Below, one piece after another: positions 30,507 through 39,588 of a stretch of 53,245 nt of DNA; the first letter of the stretch is position 1; each line of letters begins with the position of its first letter. The stretch comes from Caldifarciminota bacterium (GTDB lineage: Bacteria; Hydrothermota; Tepidihabitantia; Tepidihabitantales; Tepidihabitantaceae). The position numbers were made by a program, and so were the translations under genes. Location of the stretch: positions 2,203,658 to 2,256,902 of the forward strand of contig CP070680.1 of NCBI GenBank assembly GCA_020352555.1, written 5' to 3'. The notes under the pieces were generated by a model that saw only the letters and a program-made list of their open reading frames with translations, made no database searches and had not been told where the DNA came from.

Positions 30507-32288
30507 CTAAGACCCTGTCACCCCGCCCGAGTCAAAGCCCAGGTGTTTGCGGAATGAATCCAAGAAGTGGGCGATGTAGTAGCATCTGCTACGATTGACG
30601 TCTTCTGAGAGCAACACATTCCAGTCTATCGGCAGGTTGATGCTTCTAAGGATCCGCAGCCCGTCCTGCACGCTGGACGGTGGTCTGCATATGCTATCTG
30701 GGTGCCGTTTGCGAACAGAACACATTGCCCTCTGCACGTGGGCACGAAGCCTTGGTCCCAGAGGAACCAGACTCTTGACTCGGTCGCTCAACCTGGTCCG
30801 CAACGGCATGTGCTCGAACGAATAGCCGTAGTATGAAGCAATGCCGGCGGCCCGGCTGTCCAGGGTCCGGATCATCTCCGCCTCGAGTTCGCCTCCGACC
30901 CCGATGTGCGGTGTCGCTTTCAGAGACTCTCTGGTCACAGACCAATCTGCGAACGGCATGAGTGCGAACGAGAGCTGATTCTCGGCGCAGAGCCTGGGAC
31001 CGGCGCTGTAGGGAAGCCAGACGTCCCGATACCATCGACGAGCGAGTTGACGGTCCAGTCTGTTCAGACTATCGACTCCCATGAGCCGGGCGTACTTCTG
31101 GCCGAGGCGGTCGGTCAGCGCTTCTGCTGACTTCTCGTCTCGAACAGCGGCCGTGCACCCAGGCCTCATTACGAAGAACTGCAACCACTGCCCGAAGTCG
31201 TACGAACCGGCGGACAAGTGCTCAGGATTGCGGTAGAGTTCGCCGCCGAGACCGTTGAACCCCAAGCGGGTCGGCCCCATTGCCTTGACGCGCAGAGCTC
31301 TTGTATGCACGTCATTGAAGGTTCCCATGGTCAGGTTGGTCCGGCCGTCCCAGTAGTAGAGAGCATCTTCCATGTTGGCCCTGAGTTCCTTGCCATCAAG
31401 ATGCTCCCAGGTCCGGACCGGAATGGGCGTCAGAAGAACCCCTGCATGTCTCGTTAGTTTCTCGGCAACGTCCTGTTCCTTGTCATGCCCGGGGCTGCGG
31501 TAGGTATACGTGAATACACCTAAACCTGCCTCTCTGGCGAGCAGGAGCAGCAAACGGCTGTCATAGCCTCCGGACACACCCATGCTCGTCCCTGTCTCCG
31601 CCGACAGCGCACGGATGCGCTCGAAGTACTCGCGGAGCACTGTCAGCTGCCGCTCTACGCATTCAGAAAGGCTCCTCGGACATAGCCCGTCGTCAGTAGT
31701 TGATGGACGGGCAACCTGGAAATCTGCTATTGGTGACCTGAATCTCCTCTGCTTCTCCTGCGTCAGCAGCACGATGTCTTCGAGGAGCGTGTCCGGGCCG
31801 ACAATGCTCCCGGTCAGCAGCTGCTCAAGCAATGCGTCTCGATTCACGGGGTGCGACGCACCGTCTGAGACAAGAACCGCTTGGAGGGAGCTTGAGACGA
31901 CAGCGCCGTCTGCGCTTGAGAAAACGTGATAGAGACCCGAAGGGTCGATTGCCATGGAGACCCGTGAGCCGTCGAAGAAGAGCAGGCAGTAGCAGCCAAC
32001 CAGTTCACTTCGATCGAAATTCCCTGATTCCCAGTCTCCAAGCAGTTCCCTCATGCCGTCGGCATACCCCAGCCCTTTGTAGACCGGGGTGCCGGCGCTG
32101 AAAAGCCTGCACCCCGACTCAGAGTCAAACCAGTTCTGAACAGGGTTCATCTGCTTCTGAAAGAGCAGAAGCCTGGCGTCACCGAGGAGAAACTCGGCCG
32201 GCTCTGAGAAACCCTTGTGGCGGAAGACAGCACGCGCCCGGGCCGTATCCTGTGACCCGGATTCCTTCACGAGCAGGAACGCACCCAT
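30507..32288 (-). CDS. Asparagine synthase-like amidotransferase without N-terminal cysteine
   Basis: A 593-residue protein. The synthetase domain carries the PP-loop MGVSGGYDSRLLLLLARE (about residues 238-255) that binds ATP; TYTYRSPGHDKEQDVAEKLTRHAG follows. The N-terminal region resembles the Ntn glutaminase domain (LVGCYCLLFFDGSRVSMAIDPSGLYHVFSS) but begins MGAFLLV, so the catalytic Cys-2 of AsnB is missing. The enzyme may use ammonia from another source or an amine as the nucleophile. Its start lies 2 bases from the preceding stop, and the ATP-grasp gene follows directly. Relatives in O-antigen clusters (for example WbpS) amidate uronic acids; here that role is inferred. Confidence 0.8.
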   Translation of the reverse strand: MGAFLLVKESGSQDTARARAVFRHKGFSEPAEFLLGDARLLLFQKQMNPVQNWFDSESGCRLFSAGTPVYKGLGYADGMRELLGDWESGNFDRSELVGCYCLLFFDGSRVSMAIDPSGLYHVFSSADGAVVSSSLQAVLVSDGASHPVNRDALLEQLLTGSIVGPDTLLEDIVLLTQEKQRRFRSPIADFQVARPSTTDDGLCPRSLSECVERQLTVLREYFERIRALSAETGTSMGVSGGYDSRLLLLLAREAGLGVFTYTYRSPGHDKEQDVAEKLTRHAGVLLTPIPVRTWEHLDGKELRANMEDALYYWDGRTNLTMGTFNDVHTRALRVKAMGPTRLGFNGLGGELYRNPEHLSAGSYDFGQWLQFFVMRPGCTAAVRDEKSAEALTDRLGQKYARLMGVDSLNRLDRQLARRWYRDVWLPYSAGPRLCAENQLSFALMPFADWSVTRESLKATPHIGVGGELEAEMIRTLDSRAAGIASYYGYSFEHMPLRTRLSDRVKSLVPLGPRLRAHVQRAMCSVRKRHPDSICRPPSSVQDGLRILRSINLPIDWNVLLSEDVNRSRCYYIAHFLDSFRKHLGFDSGGVTGS

Positions 32289-32290
32289 AT

Positions 32291-33652
32291 CTATGGGGAA
32301 AGGCGAGAGGTCCGACGCAGTACAGCCGGTGACGAGGTGGTCGTATCTCCGACCGCCCCGCCCTCGGCAGGAGTTACACTGCGCAGGTTTCGTTCCATCG
32401 CGCGCGTGTGTCCAACCATGACGCCGATCAGAAGAAGATGAACGGGATTCAAGAAATTGGGCGTACCCAGCCCAAGCAGTAGCAGGGTGATGATCATGGC
32501 CTGGTACAGGCCGACCGTGTAGCGGGACGTCGGGTCCGAACGCGCGTTCAATACTCGTCGCAGTCTGCGCCAGAGTACGAGATAGACCGAGAAGTAGAGC
32601 AAGAAGCCCACGACCCCGGTCGTTGCCAGCACTTCCATGAAGTCCGAGTGCGCATACGCCCGCATAGAGGAGCGGAGCGTGAAGTTGCCGAGTCCCACGC
32701 CATTGATGGGCGCATCCAGGAACATCGACCAGCCCTCTCGATAGAGCTCCAGGCGATCACGCGATGCACTGGGGTCGCTCAACACAGACTCGAACCTGCC
32801 GCCTACAGGTGCACGCTCCACAATAGACCGCCCGGCCATGAACAGCCCTGCGACCACCATGAGTAGAATCAGAGCTCTTCGGAACCTGGAGATCCTGGCC
32901 CTGCCATAGGCCATGGCCGCCCAAGCCAGTGCGAAGAAGCCGACGGACAGAATGCTCTTTCGCGAGCCCGAGAGCACAAGAATGGCACCAATGAGAGGCA
33001 GTACCAACAGAGGCCAGAGAGTGAGCTTCTGTTTGCCCCGATGCCACAGCAGATACGCCACGCCGAACACCGCATACAAACAAAGGAATCCAAGGAAGTT
33101 CTCGTTGCCTGCAAAAGATACGAGGCGCCGGACCGTGTCGCCGCTCAGAGCAGCGGCCAGTTCTCCGGTGCTGTGGGAGAACCACCCCAGGCCCAGCGGC
33201 ACCACCAAAAGGAACAGGAAGACGATTGTCGGCTTGCCTCGCCTGGCAACGTATACGGCAACAGCGAATAGGAGCGCCGCCTCCTGTGCCAGCAGTCGCA
33301 CGGAGTCCCGGACCGGACCCTGAGCTTCGGCGAGCAGGAGCCCGGTCAAAGCTCCCCAGCCAATGAAGGCAGCGAAAAGGAGCACTTCGGCCGGGAAACC
33401 ACCTCCTTGCTGCAGCCAGTACATGATCGCCAGCAGTGTCAGAAGTATGCCGAGCAGACGGTTCCATTGGGACAGCCAGGGATACAGGGTGTTGAGAAGG
33501 AAGCCTGCAATGAATAGCGCCAACACGACCTCGAACAGCCGCAGCAAAAAGCCAGTTCCAGCTCTCGGTGCCGAGGTATCACCCAGGCCCCTCGAGCTCA
33601 GACCAGGAACAGGCGGGACAGACTGAACCCGGGGCCGCATGGTCGGCCTCAT
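32291..33652 (-). CDS. O-antigen polymerase/ligase family membrane protein (Wzy_C)
   Basis: A 453-residue polytopic protein with about 11-12 membrane helices starting near residue 34. The Wzy_C segment is clear: LVLSGSRKSILSVGFFALAW, SASRDRLELYREGWSMFLDAPINGVGLGNFTLRSSMRAYAHSDFMEVLATTGVVGFLLYFSVYLVLW. The H-S/N-x-x-L/M-E motif in the large periplasmic loop is typical of WaaL-type ligases and Wzy polymerases. In a cluster that also carries a Wzm/Wzt exporter, a ligase or a second chain-joining activity is possible. The first 33 residues are Pro/Arg-rich; a later start is possible. Confidence 0.85.
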   Translation of the reverse strand: MRPTMRPRVQSVPPVPGLSSRGLGDTSAPRAGTGFLLRLFEVVLALFIAGFLLNTLYPWLSQWNRLLGILLTLLAIMYWLQQGGGFPAEVLLFAAFIGWGALTGLLLAEAQGPVRDSVRLLAQEAALLFAVAVYVARRGKPTIVFLFLLVVPLGLGWFSHSTGELAAALSGDTVRRLVSFAGNENFLGFLCLYAVFGVAYLLWHRGKQKLTLWPLLVLPLIGAILVLSGSRKSILSVGFFALAWAAMAYGRARISRFRRALILLMVVAGLFMAGRSIVERAPVGGRFESVLSDPSASRDRLELYREGWSMFLDAPINGVGLGNFTLRSSMRAYAHSDFMEVLATTGVVGFLLYFSVYLVLWRRLRRVLNARSDPTSRYTVGLYQAMIITLLLLGLGTPNFLNPVHLLLIGVMVGHTRAMERNLRSVTPAEGGAVGDTTTSSPAVLRRTSRLSP

Positions 33653-33712
33653 GCCAAAACCTGCCCTGGCATCTTCACAGTGTACCGCCTTGAGATGCAG
33701 TCAATGCCAGGC

Positions 33713-34936
33713 TCATCGAGGTGGGCTCTCCATGACCTGCAGGTAGAAGTCCTTGAGCCGTTTGCAGTAGTTTTCGAAGTTGAAGAGCCGCGAGCGGACC
33801 CGCGCCGCGGCACCCATTTGCGCACGTAGCGAGAGTTCGGAAACGAGCCGATTCACTGCCCGTGTCACCGCATCGACGTCCTCCAACGGAACCAGAAAGC
33901 CGGTCTCTCCGTCCACGACCACAGCGTCGGTAATGCCCGGTAGGTTCGTAGCCACTGCGGGCAGCCCGGCCGCCGCTGCCTCGATGAGTACGTTACCCAG
34001 ACCCTCGCCGCGCGTCGGGAATACGAAGACATCGGCGGCACTGTAGTAGCCCACCATCTCGTGCTTGTCGCGCACCATGCCGGCCCAGATGACCCGGTCA
34101 GAGACGTGAGCTTCCAGCAGCCTGCGTCGCTGGCTGTCAACATACGAAGCGTCGAAACCGCCGCCTGCGTCGCCCCTGCTGCATGGCCCCACCCACACAA
34201 GCCACGTGAGCGGGCGGGCCTTGGCAACCCGGATGTAGCTCTCGATCATGATGTCAAGACCCTTGCGCCGGATGGCGGCGCCAATAGATAGAAGAACAGG
34301 ATCTTCCGCAGGTATCTGGTAACGGGCCCTGACCGCAGCCCGGAGGCTCAAGTCCCTCCCTGACTCCAGCCCGGGGATTGCCAGGAAGTTCGGAAGGGCA
34401 ATCGCCCTGGAGACCCCATGGTTCCTGCAGTCCTCGGCCAACGCTGGTGACAGGGCGACGACTCCATCGAAACGACGATAGAGATTCAGCCACAACTTGC
34501 CCCGTCGCGCGGCAATCTGGCCGGGGTTGTCGGATCCAAACAGACTTGTGGTGTAGACAACCTTCTTGCCGAGTCGGTGAAGAACGAGCGGACTGAGTAT
34601 TTCTCCCCACGACAGGCTGTGAAGGTGTGCGATGTCGAAGTCCCCTCTTCGTGACACAACCGTCGCATGCAGGCGGGCTGCGTCCCAGGAAAGACCCAGG
34701 CGACCCGGGTACCTGGCACTGGACCAGAGACGGGCCGGTTCTGGAAGCCGGTAGTCGAGGGTCCCGCTGTTCATGTTCACCGGCTTCACATCCGTCCCCC
34801 ACAGGTCCAGCGTCACATCCTGATCCTGCCAGCCGCTCAGCAGCGAATAGAGGTAATGAGTTTGCCCTCCGAAGTTGCGCCCGAAGATGCCGGGCACCAT
34901 GTGGACGACTCGAACCTGCCTGTCGTGGCGAGTCAT
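33713..34936 (-). CDS. GT4 glycosyltransferase (tandem paralogue A)
   Basis: A 407-residue GT-B enzyme, closely similar throughout to the neighbouring gene at 35189-36454 (for example GKKVVYTTSLFGSDNP, LPNFLAIPGLESGRDLSLRAAVRARYQIP, LLSIGAAIRRKGLDIMIESYIRVAK, RVIWAGMVRDKHEMVGYYSAADVFVFPTRGEGLGNVLIEAAAAGLPAVATNLPGITDAVVVDGETGFLVPLEDVDAV in its paralogue-matched form). The LIEAAAAGLP..E-x-x-x-x-x-x-E block is the donor phosphate site of GT4. The ATG at 34936 overlaps the stop of an 84-codon frame (ATGA). The two copies probably arose by tandem duplication and may add sugars in the same linkage type. Confidence 0.9.
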   Translation of the reverse strand: MTRHDRQVRVVHMVPGIFGRNFGGQTHYLYSLLSGWQDQDVTLDLWGTDVKPVNMNSGTLDYRLPEPARLWSSARYPGRLGLSWDAARLHATVVSRRGDFDIAHLHSLSWGEILSPLVLHRLGKKVVYTTSLFGSDNPGQIAARRGKLWLNLYRRFDGVVALSPALAEDCRNHGVSRAIALPNFLAIPGLESGRDLSLRAAVRARYQIPAEDPVLLSIGAAIRRKGLDIMIESYIRVAKARPLTWLVWVGPCSRGDAGGGFDASYVDSQRRRLLEAHVSDRVIWAGMVRDKHEMVGYYSAADVFVFPTRGEGLGNVLIEAAAAGLPAVATNLPGITDAVVVDGETGFLVPLEDVDAVTRAVNRLVSELSLRAQMGAAARVRSRLFNFENYCKRLKDFYLQVMESPPR

Positions 34937-35187
34937 TCCGTCATTCCATGGCCCAAGGGCCGGTCCGGGCTACGGAGTACCCGGCCACGCCCCGTGACGT
35001 CGACCCAGAAGCGGCCCGTACAGGCTGATGGACCAAGGCGGTCGTTGTCGGTCTCATGCCGGGAGCCACTCGCTGCCTTCTCGGTGCCCAGACCACCAAG
35101 TACACTCGCCGCAGTCGTCCCAGACAGAAGTACGCCCCGTTTCTTCAGCAGTCTGTCCGAAGCTCGGTTCACGCGCAATAGCCGCAC
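34933..35187 (-). CDS. Possible 84-residue protein between the tandem GT4 genes
   Basis: The frame starts with GTG two bases after the stop of the upstream GT4 and ends in an ATGA overlap with the next one, exactly as operon genes do here. The beginning (RLLRVNRASDRLLKKRGVLLSGTTAASVLGGLG) recalls the region after the HTH of ECF-type sigma proteins ('RV.RALdkLr..l.krGv.ls..al...la'), but the rest is not recognisable. It may be a real short protein or the tail of a deleted gene. Evidence is limited to fit and faint similarity. Confidence 0.3.
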   Translation of the reverse strand: MRLLRVNRASDRLLKKRGVLLSGTTAASVLGGLGTEKAASGSRHETDNDRLGPSACTGRFWVDVTGRGRVLRSPDRPLGHGMTE

Positions 35188-35188
35188 C

Positions 35189-36454
35189 TCAGTTGAGTTG
35201 AGCCTTCGAAACCTGCAGGTAGAAATCCTTGAGACGACGGCAGTAGCTCTCGAAGTTGAAGAGACGAGAGCGGGATCGGGCTGAAGAACTCATCCTTGCG
35301 AGAAGCGACGGCTCGGAGACTATCCGCTCCACCGCCTTGGCCACGGCGCCGGCGTTCTCGGGTGGGACGAGGAAGCCGGTCTCCCCGTCCACGACGACAA
35401 CATCGGTGATGCCGGGCAGATTCGTCGCCACGGATGGCAGGCCTGCGGCCGCCGCCTCGATGAGGACATTGCCCAGACCTTCGGCTCTGGTCGGAAGAAC
35501 GAAGACATCGGCGGCGTTGTAGTAGCCGGCCATTTCGCGCCTGTCCGGAACCATGCCGGCCCAGATGACTCTGTCCGAAAGCCGGGCTCCCTCCAGTCTG
35601 TCTCGCTGCGTGTCCACGTACGACTCATCGAAGCCTTCTCCAGCCTCAGTCTTGGTGCAAGGGCCCACCAGCACAAGCCACGTCCGAGGGTGGTCCCGAG
35701 CAACCCGGATGTAGCTCTCGACGAGAACGTCGAGACCCTTTCGGCGGATGGCGGCGCCAATGAACAGCAGAACATGGTCTTCCGTAGGAATCCTGTGGCG
35801 GGCCCTTATCTCTTCCCGCAGGCCTGGATCCCTTCCGGCTCCGAGCCCGGGAATTGCCAGGAAGTTCGCAAGGACCCTGACATTCTCGACTCCATGGTTC
35901 CGGCAGTCCTCGGCAATGGCTGGGGACACGGCGATAATCCCGTCGAACTGACGTAGCAGACTGAGCGCGGCCGTTCCTCCTCTGCTCTTGACAATAGCGC
36001 TTGGGTTGTTTGCCGCGGGGTGGTCGGATGCCATCAAGCTCATCGTGAAGACCACCTTCTTCCCGAGTCGGTGAAGAACCAGCGGACTAACGAGCTCGCT
36101 CCACCACAGGCTGTGAAAGTGCACGATGTCGAAGTCCGTTCGCCGCGACGCCAAGGTCACCAGTTGACGAGTCGCAGCCAGCAGTCGGCCCAGGCGACCC
36201 GGCTCTGTTGGGTCGGCCCAGAGATCATTGTCGTGCTCAAGTTGATATTCAAGACTGCCACTGCCCATGTTGGCAGGCCTCACGTCCGTCCCCCAAAGGT
36301 CCAGCGCAACCTCCGGATCCCTCCAGCCGCTGAGCAGTGAATAGAGGCGGTGGGTGATGCCACTGAAGCGGCGCCCGAACGTCTCAGGCACGACATTCAC
36401 CACTCGAATCTGCCCATTGCCATTGCTAGTCCCTGTTCCGTTAATGCACTCCAT
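35189..36454 (-). CDS. GT4 glycosyltransferase (tandem paralogue B)
   Basis: The start is ATG 36454 with GGAGGTAGAT directly upstream, giving 421 residues; a longer frame reaches back into the asparagine-synthase gene but has no support. The protein parallels the copy at 33713-34936 over its whole length (IRVVNVVPETFGRRFSGITHRLYSLLSGWRDPEV at the start; DVFVLPTRAEGLGNVLIEAAAAGLPSVATNLPGITDVVVVDGETGFLVPPEN near the end; RLFNFESYCRRLKDFYLQV at the C-terminus). An N-terminal Asn/Gly-rich addition (NGTGTSNGNGQ) sets it apart. The sugar added is unknown. Confidence 0.9.
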   Translation of the reverse strand: MECINGTGTSNGNGQIRVVNVVPETFGRRFSGITHRLYSLLSGWRDPEVALDLWGTDVRPANMGSGSLEYQLEHDNDLWADPTEPGRLGRLLAATRQLVTLASRRTDFDIVHFHSLWWSELVSPLVLHRLGKKVVFTMSLMASDHPAANNPSAIVKSRGGTAALSLLRQFDGIIAVSPAIAEDCRNHGVENVRVLANFLAIPGLGAGRDPGLREEIRARHRIPTEDHVLLFIGAAIRRKGLDVLVESYIRVARDHPRTWLVLVGPCTKTEAGEGFDESYVDTQRDRLEGARLSDRVIWAGMVPDRREMAGYYNAADVFVLPTRAEGLGNVLIEAAAAGLPSVATNLPGITDVVVVDGETGFLVPPENAGAVAKAVERIVSEPSLLARMSSSARSRSRLFNFESYCRRLKDFYLQVSKAQLN

Positions 36455-36468
36455 ATCTACCTCCAAGC

Positions 36469-38442
36469 CTACCTCGACGGAACGGCCTGGTGGCCGATCC
36501 GACCCCTTTTGCTGCAACATGACACAGGACTGTGCTGTGCATTGGAGAATCCCTCTGACCTTGCGGACTGGTGCAGTAGCTGTTCCCGTCCGCCTGCCTT
36601 CGCGCGCTGGGTCAGCCAGAGGCTCAGCAGAGTCATAGCGTAGATGCGGTGGCTCAGCGCCGGTCCGCCCCGTAGGAAACGGCGAACAACGGCGCTCGCC
36701 CAGGTAGAGCGGGACTCGCCTGTCAGAGACCAAGCCGCCGTCTTCACGTCTTCCCTGAGCTTGGCTGTTCTGATCGCGCGAAGAAGAACGTCCACCCTGG
36801 AATTGAAACTCCCCTTTGGCTTCTCGAGAATTCGCCCGGGCAGGTGGCGGGACATGTATTCCCGAAGAACTATCTTGTGCGATTGCCGGGTGAAGCAGAG
36901 ACCCTCAGGGAGAGTTGAGAAGAAGGACGCCAGCCGCGAGTCACAGAATGGGAAGCCCGCCGTGACGTTGAAGTACTTGGCTGGCTGCGCCAACTTGGGG
37001 AACGTCGTCTCCGACGCCCATATTCGATCAAGTGCTTGTGCATTGAAGGTGTTGGGGTGCAGACTGCTGCTGGACTTGCCAAGTCGCCCCATCTCGGTGT
37101 GTGCGAGGTTCGCGTCGATGCCCAATGACTTCAGAAGTTCCCTCTCCGACCACCCGTTCCAGGAAACGAAAAGCTCACGAGGCGGCTTTCTGAATCTGGC
37201 GACTTGCCTCCGCAACCTTCTCGGCAGGAAACTGCAAGCGGCTGATGGAAGCTGGAGCGCGAAGTAACGAAGCAGCGGCAGCGACAGGTAGAGCCGTTCG
37301 AATCGGCTCAGGGTGTATCCCATGTACGCCTCGGGGCCAGAGCCTTCGAGGACGGTATCGATGTCGGACGGCAGGTTCTTCAACGCCAAGTAGGTAGGCA
37401 GCCCTGCCGGGTCCCCCAAGGGTTGGCCATGTACGAGTACGAACTCATCGAGGGCATCGAGGTAGTCGCTCTGGGAGAACTTGAGTACGAGATGCTCGAT
37501 GCCCAGGTGCCGGGCGACCACGGCCGCGTCTTCGCTCTCGTCAATCGAGGAGTCTTCGAATCCCACGGTTACTGCCAGATACCTGCGGGGGTCTATCTTC
37601 GACGCGGCAACGCATATGCTGGATGAGTCCTTCCCGCCGCTCAGGAGAATCGCAGTCCGCCCTGTCGGCGCGGTGCGCGCTTCCACCGCCTCTGCCAGCA
37701 GCCTGTCGAACGTACCAACCGCCTCGGTCAAGCTGTTCTCGGACTCAGGCACGTGCCTTTCCTGCCAGAAAGGAACAGGCACTCGCGAGTGCATTGATAC
37801 CGAGCGGTCGTGCACTTCGCTTACCTCGATGGCCCTTCCGACCGGCACGCTCTTGACGCCCGCGTATGCAGTGCGGGGTGAGGGGACGTATAGGTAGTGA
37901 AGGAACTGCGCCAGCGCAGCAGCATCCGGCTGCCGGTTGGGGTTCAGATGCCCCAGCGCTGATAGATGTGTTGCGAAACATACGGTCTGCCCCTGCCGTT
38001 CGTAGTAGAGAGCTTGGGTGCCAAAGGGGTCACGAGCCAGCACGACTGTGCGGTTCAGGTTGTCGCACACAACTGCAGCCCAGTTTCCGTTGCAGCCGGC
38101 CAGTGAATCCACCCCGCCCTCAGCGTAGGCGCTCTCGAAGCAGGCTCTGGCCCTCAGAAGAGGGTCCTGTGACGTGAAGGAGTAGCCGCGAGGGGGGCAG
38201 ACCTTGCCGAACACAAATGCATGCGCGCGCCGCGATCCGCCAGCCGACTCCAGTCGAGCATCCGGCTCGGGCAGCCTCTCGCTCTCGCGGTAGAACAGCC
38301 TGCAGGCCACGGTGGGCAATCTCCAGGTTACGGACCTCACGGCGCCTGATGGACCGCTGGCAAAGGCGCGGCTCATCGAGTCCAGAGTGCGCAGGTCCTG
38401 GTCCGCATCATGCGCAAACGCCACTCCGCAGAGGCCGATCAT
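36469..38442 (-). CDS. Asparagine synthase-like amidotransferase (glutamine-type, longer copy)
   Basis: The 657-residue protein is the fuller of two AsnB-like enzymes. The N-terminal Ntn domain begins MIGLCGVAFAHD, with Cys at position 5 and not position 2. The glutaminase-like region continues with GCNGNWAAVVCDNLNRTVVLARDPFGTQALYY. The synthetase half has the PP-loop AILLSGGKDSSSICVAASK (about residues 263-281), VTVGFEDSSIDESEDAAVVARHLGIEHLVL and FPFCDSRLASFFSTLPEGLCF..HKIVLREYMSRHLP. Such proteins in glycan clusters probably amidate sugar uronic acids or couple amines. The last 30 residues (after SLWLTQRAK) are not conserved-looking. Confidence 0.85.
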   Translation of the reverse strand: MIGLCGVAFAHDADQDLRTLDSMSRAFASGPSGAVRSVTWRLPTVACRLFYRESERLPEPDARLESAGGSRRAHAFVFGKVCPPRGYSFTSQDPLLRARACFESAYAEGGVDSLAGCNGNWAAVVCDNLNRTVVLARDPFGTQALYYERQGQTVCFATHLSALGHLNPNRQPDAAALAQFLHYLYVPSPRTAYAGVKSVPVGRAIEVSEVHDRSVSMHSRVPVPFWQERHVPESENSLTEAVGTFDRLLAEAVEARTAPTGRTAILLSGGKDSSSICVAASKIDPRRYLAVTVGFEDSSIDESEDAAVVARHLGIEHLVLKFSQSDYLDALDEFVLVHGQPLGDPAGLPTYLALKNLPSDIDTVLEGSGPEAYMGYTLSRFERLYLSLPLLRYFALQLPSAACSFLPRRLRRQVARFRKPPRELFVSWNGWSERELLKSLGIDANLAHTEMGRLGKSSSSLHPNTFNAQALDRIWASETTFPKLAQPAKYFNVTAGFPFCDSRLASFFSTLPEGLCFTRQSHKIVLREYMSRHLPGRILEKPKGSFNSRVDVLLRAIRTAKLREDVKTAAWSLTGESRSTWASAVVRRFLRGGPALSHRIYAMTLLSLWLTQRAKAGGREQLLHQSARSEGFSNAQHSPVSCCSKRGRIGHQAVPSR

Positions 38443-38494
38443 GCTCGCCGCACCTCCAGCAAGATGGACTGCAACACCAACTCGCCCATCGACA

Positions 38495-39580
38495 CTACCT
38501 GCCTAGTCCCGCGAGATCCAATGCTGCATCCCTTGTAGCCTTGAGCCGCGCCGGCCACCCCGGGGGGAGCATTGTCAGCAGCATCATGCGCCACCAGGAG
38601 CGTGCGTACCTCTTTGTGCCGCGGCAACTCCGCAGCAGCCGACGGGCATATCGCGGATTCCCCTCCATGACGTTGAGGGATGCAACCTGGATCTGGCTGA
38701 GTGCGATTAACTCGAATACGTCCAAGCGATGCGCTGCAGGCACGGCGCCGGTATCAAGGTAGTTCCTGATAGCGTTGACGAAGCCGTGCTGCTTGAGCGT
38801 CCTGTTACGAACGAGCGCTCGGTTTTCGGCATCCTTGTGATAGACCGCCCCGACCCGAGAGCTGTAGCCTATCGGATACCTCAGCGCAATCCGGAACCAC
38901 ATCTGAGCGTCCTCACCGACTGCCACACCGGCGGGGAACAGACCCACTTCATCGAAGACGTGCTTCGGCACGGCGACTGCCGATGACCAGACAGGGTTGG
39001 TGGTCGCAGAACGGAAGTAGTTGGGGATGATACCCTCCCATGGAAATGCGGGAATGCCGGGGGAGACGTGAACCCAACGTCTACCATCTGTCGCCACGAC
39101 CTCAAATGTCTGAGCATAAGCCCCGCACCCGGGGTATTTCGCTGCCAGGCGTGCGATCGTAGCCAGATGCTCAGGCAGCCATTCATCATCTGCGTCCAGG
39201 AATGCTATCAGGTCGCCTCGGGCCTCGGAAATGCCTCTGTTCCGCGCGACGCTTACGCCCTGGTTCTCCTGTCTAATCAGCCTGACTCCTCTGTTGGTGT
39301 ATCTGACAGCAATGTCACCGCTCCCATCAGTGGAGCCATCATCTACCACGATGACCTCAACGGGCTGCTCGCTCTGCGCCAGGACTGAATCCAGGGCCCG
39401 GGCTATGTGGGATGCCTTGTTGTAGAGCGGGATGACCACTGAGATGCTCGCTCCACCTACTGGCTCTCTCCCGGCAAGGCCTTGAGTCGAGTTCTTCGCC
39501 TCCATGCGCGGTTCTACGCCCGATTCGGCTGCAGGGCGACTCGGCCCGTCATGTGCTGTGACCTGCTCGGCATCAGCCAT
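38495..39580 (-). CDS. GT2 glycosyltransferase
   Basis: The ATG at 39580 lies 8 bases after the previous stop and is preferred over a longer frame to 39682. The 361-residue protein has the GT-A fold opening at about residue 45: ISVVIPLYNKASHIARALDSVLAQSEQPVEVIVVDDGSTDGSGDIA, then GVSVARNRGISEARGDLIAFLDADDEWLPEHL (metal-binding D-A-D-D). The C-terminal region (VWSSAVAVPKHVFDEVGLFPAGVAVGEDAQMWFRIALRYP) carries the catalytic-base type G-E-D motif. The first 40 residues are low-complexity and probably disordered. Confidence 0.88.
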   Translation of the reverse strand: MADAEQVTAHDGPSRPAAESGVEPRMEAKNSTQGLAGREPVGGASISVVIPLYNKASHIARALDSVLAQSEQPVEVIVVDDGSTDGSGDIAVRYTNRGVRLIRQENQGVSVARNRGISEARGDLIAFLDADDEWLPEHLATIARLAAKYPGCGAYAQTFEVVATDGRRWVHVSPGIPAFPWEGIIPNYFRSATTNPVWSSAVAVPKHVFDEVGLFPAGVAVGEDAQMWFRIALRYPIGYSSRVGAVYHKDAENRALVRNRTLKQHGFVNAIRNYLDTGAVPAAHRLDVFELIALSQIQVASLNVMEGNPRYARRLLRSCRGTKRYARSWWRMMLLTMLPPGWPARLKATRDAALDLAGLGR

Positions 39581-39588
39581 GGTAAGAC

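Noticed and set aside
34933-35187. Complete ECF sigma factor
   Set aside because: Only a short segment resembles the tail of such proteins; the sigma2 and sigma4 regions are absent.
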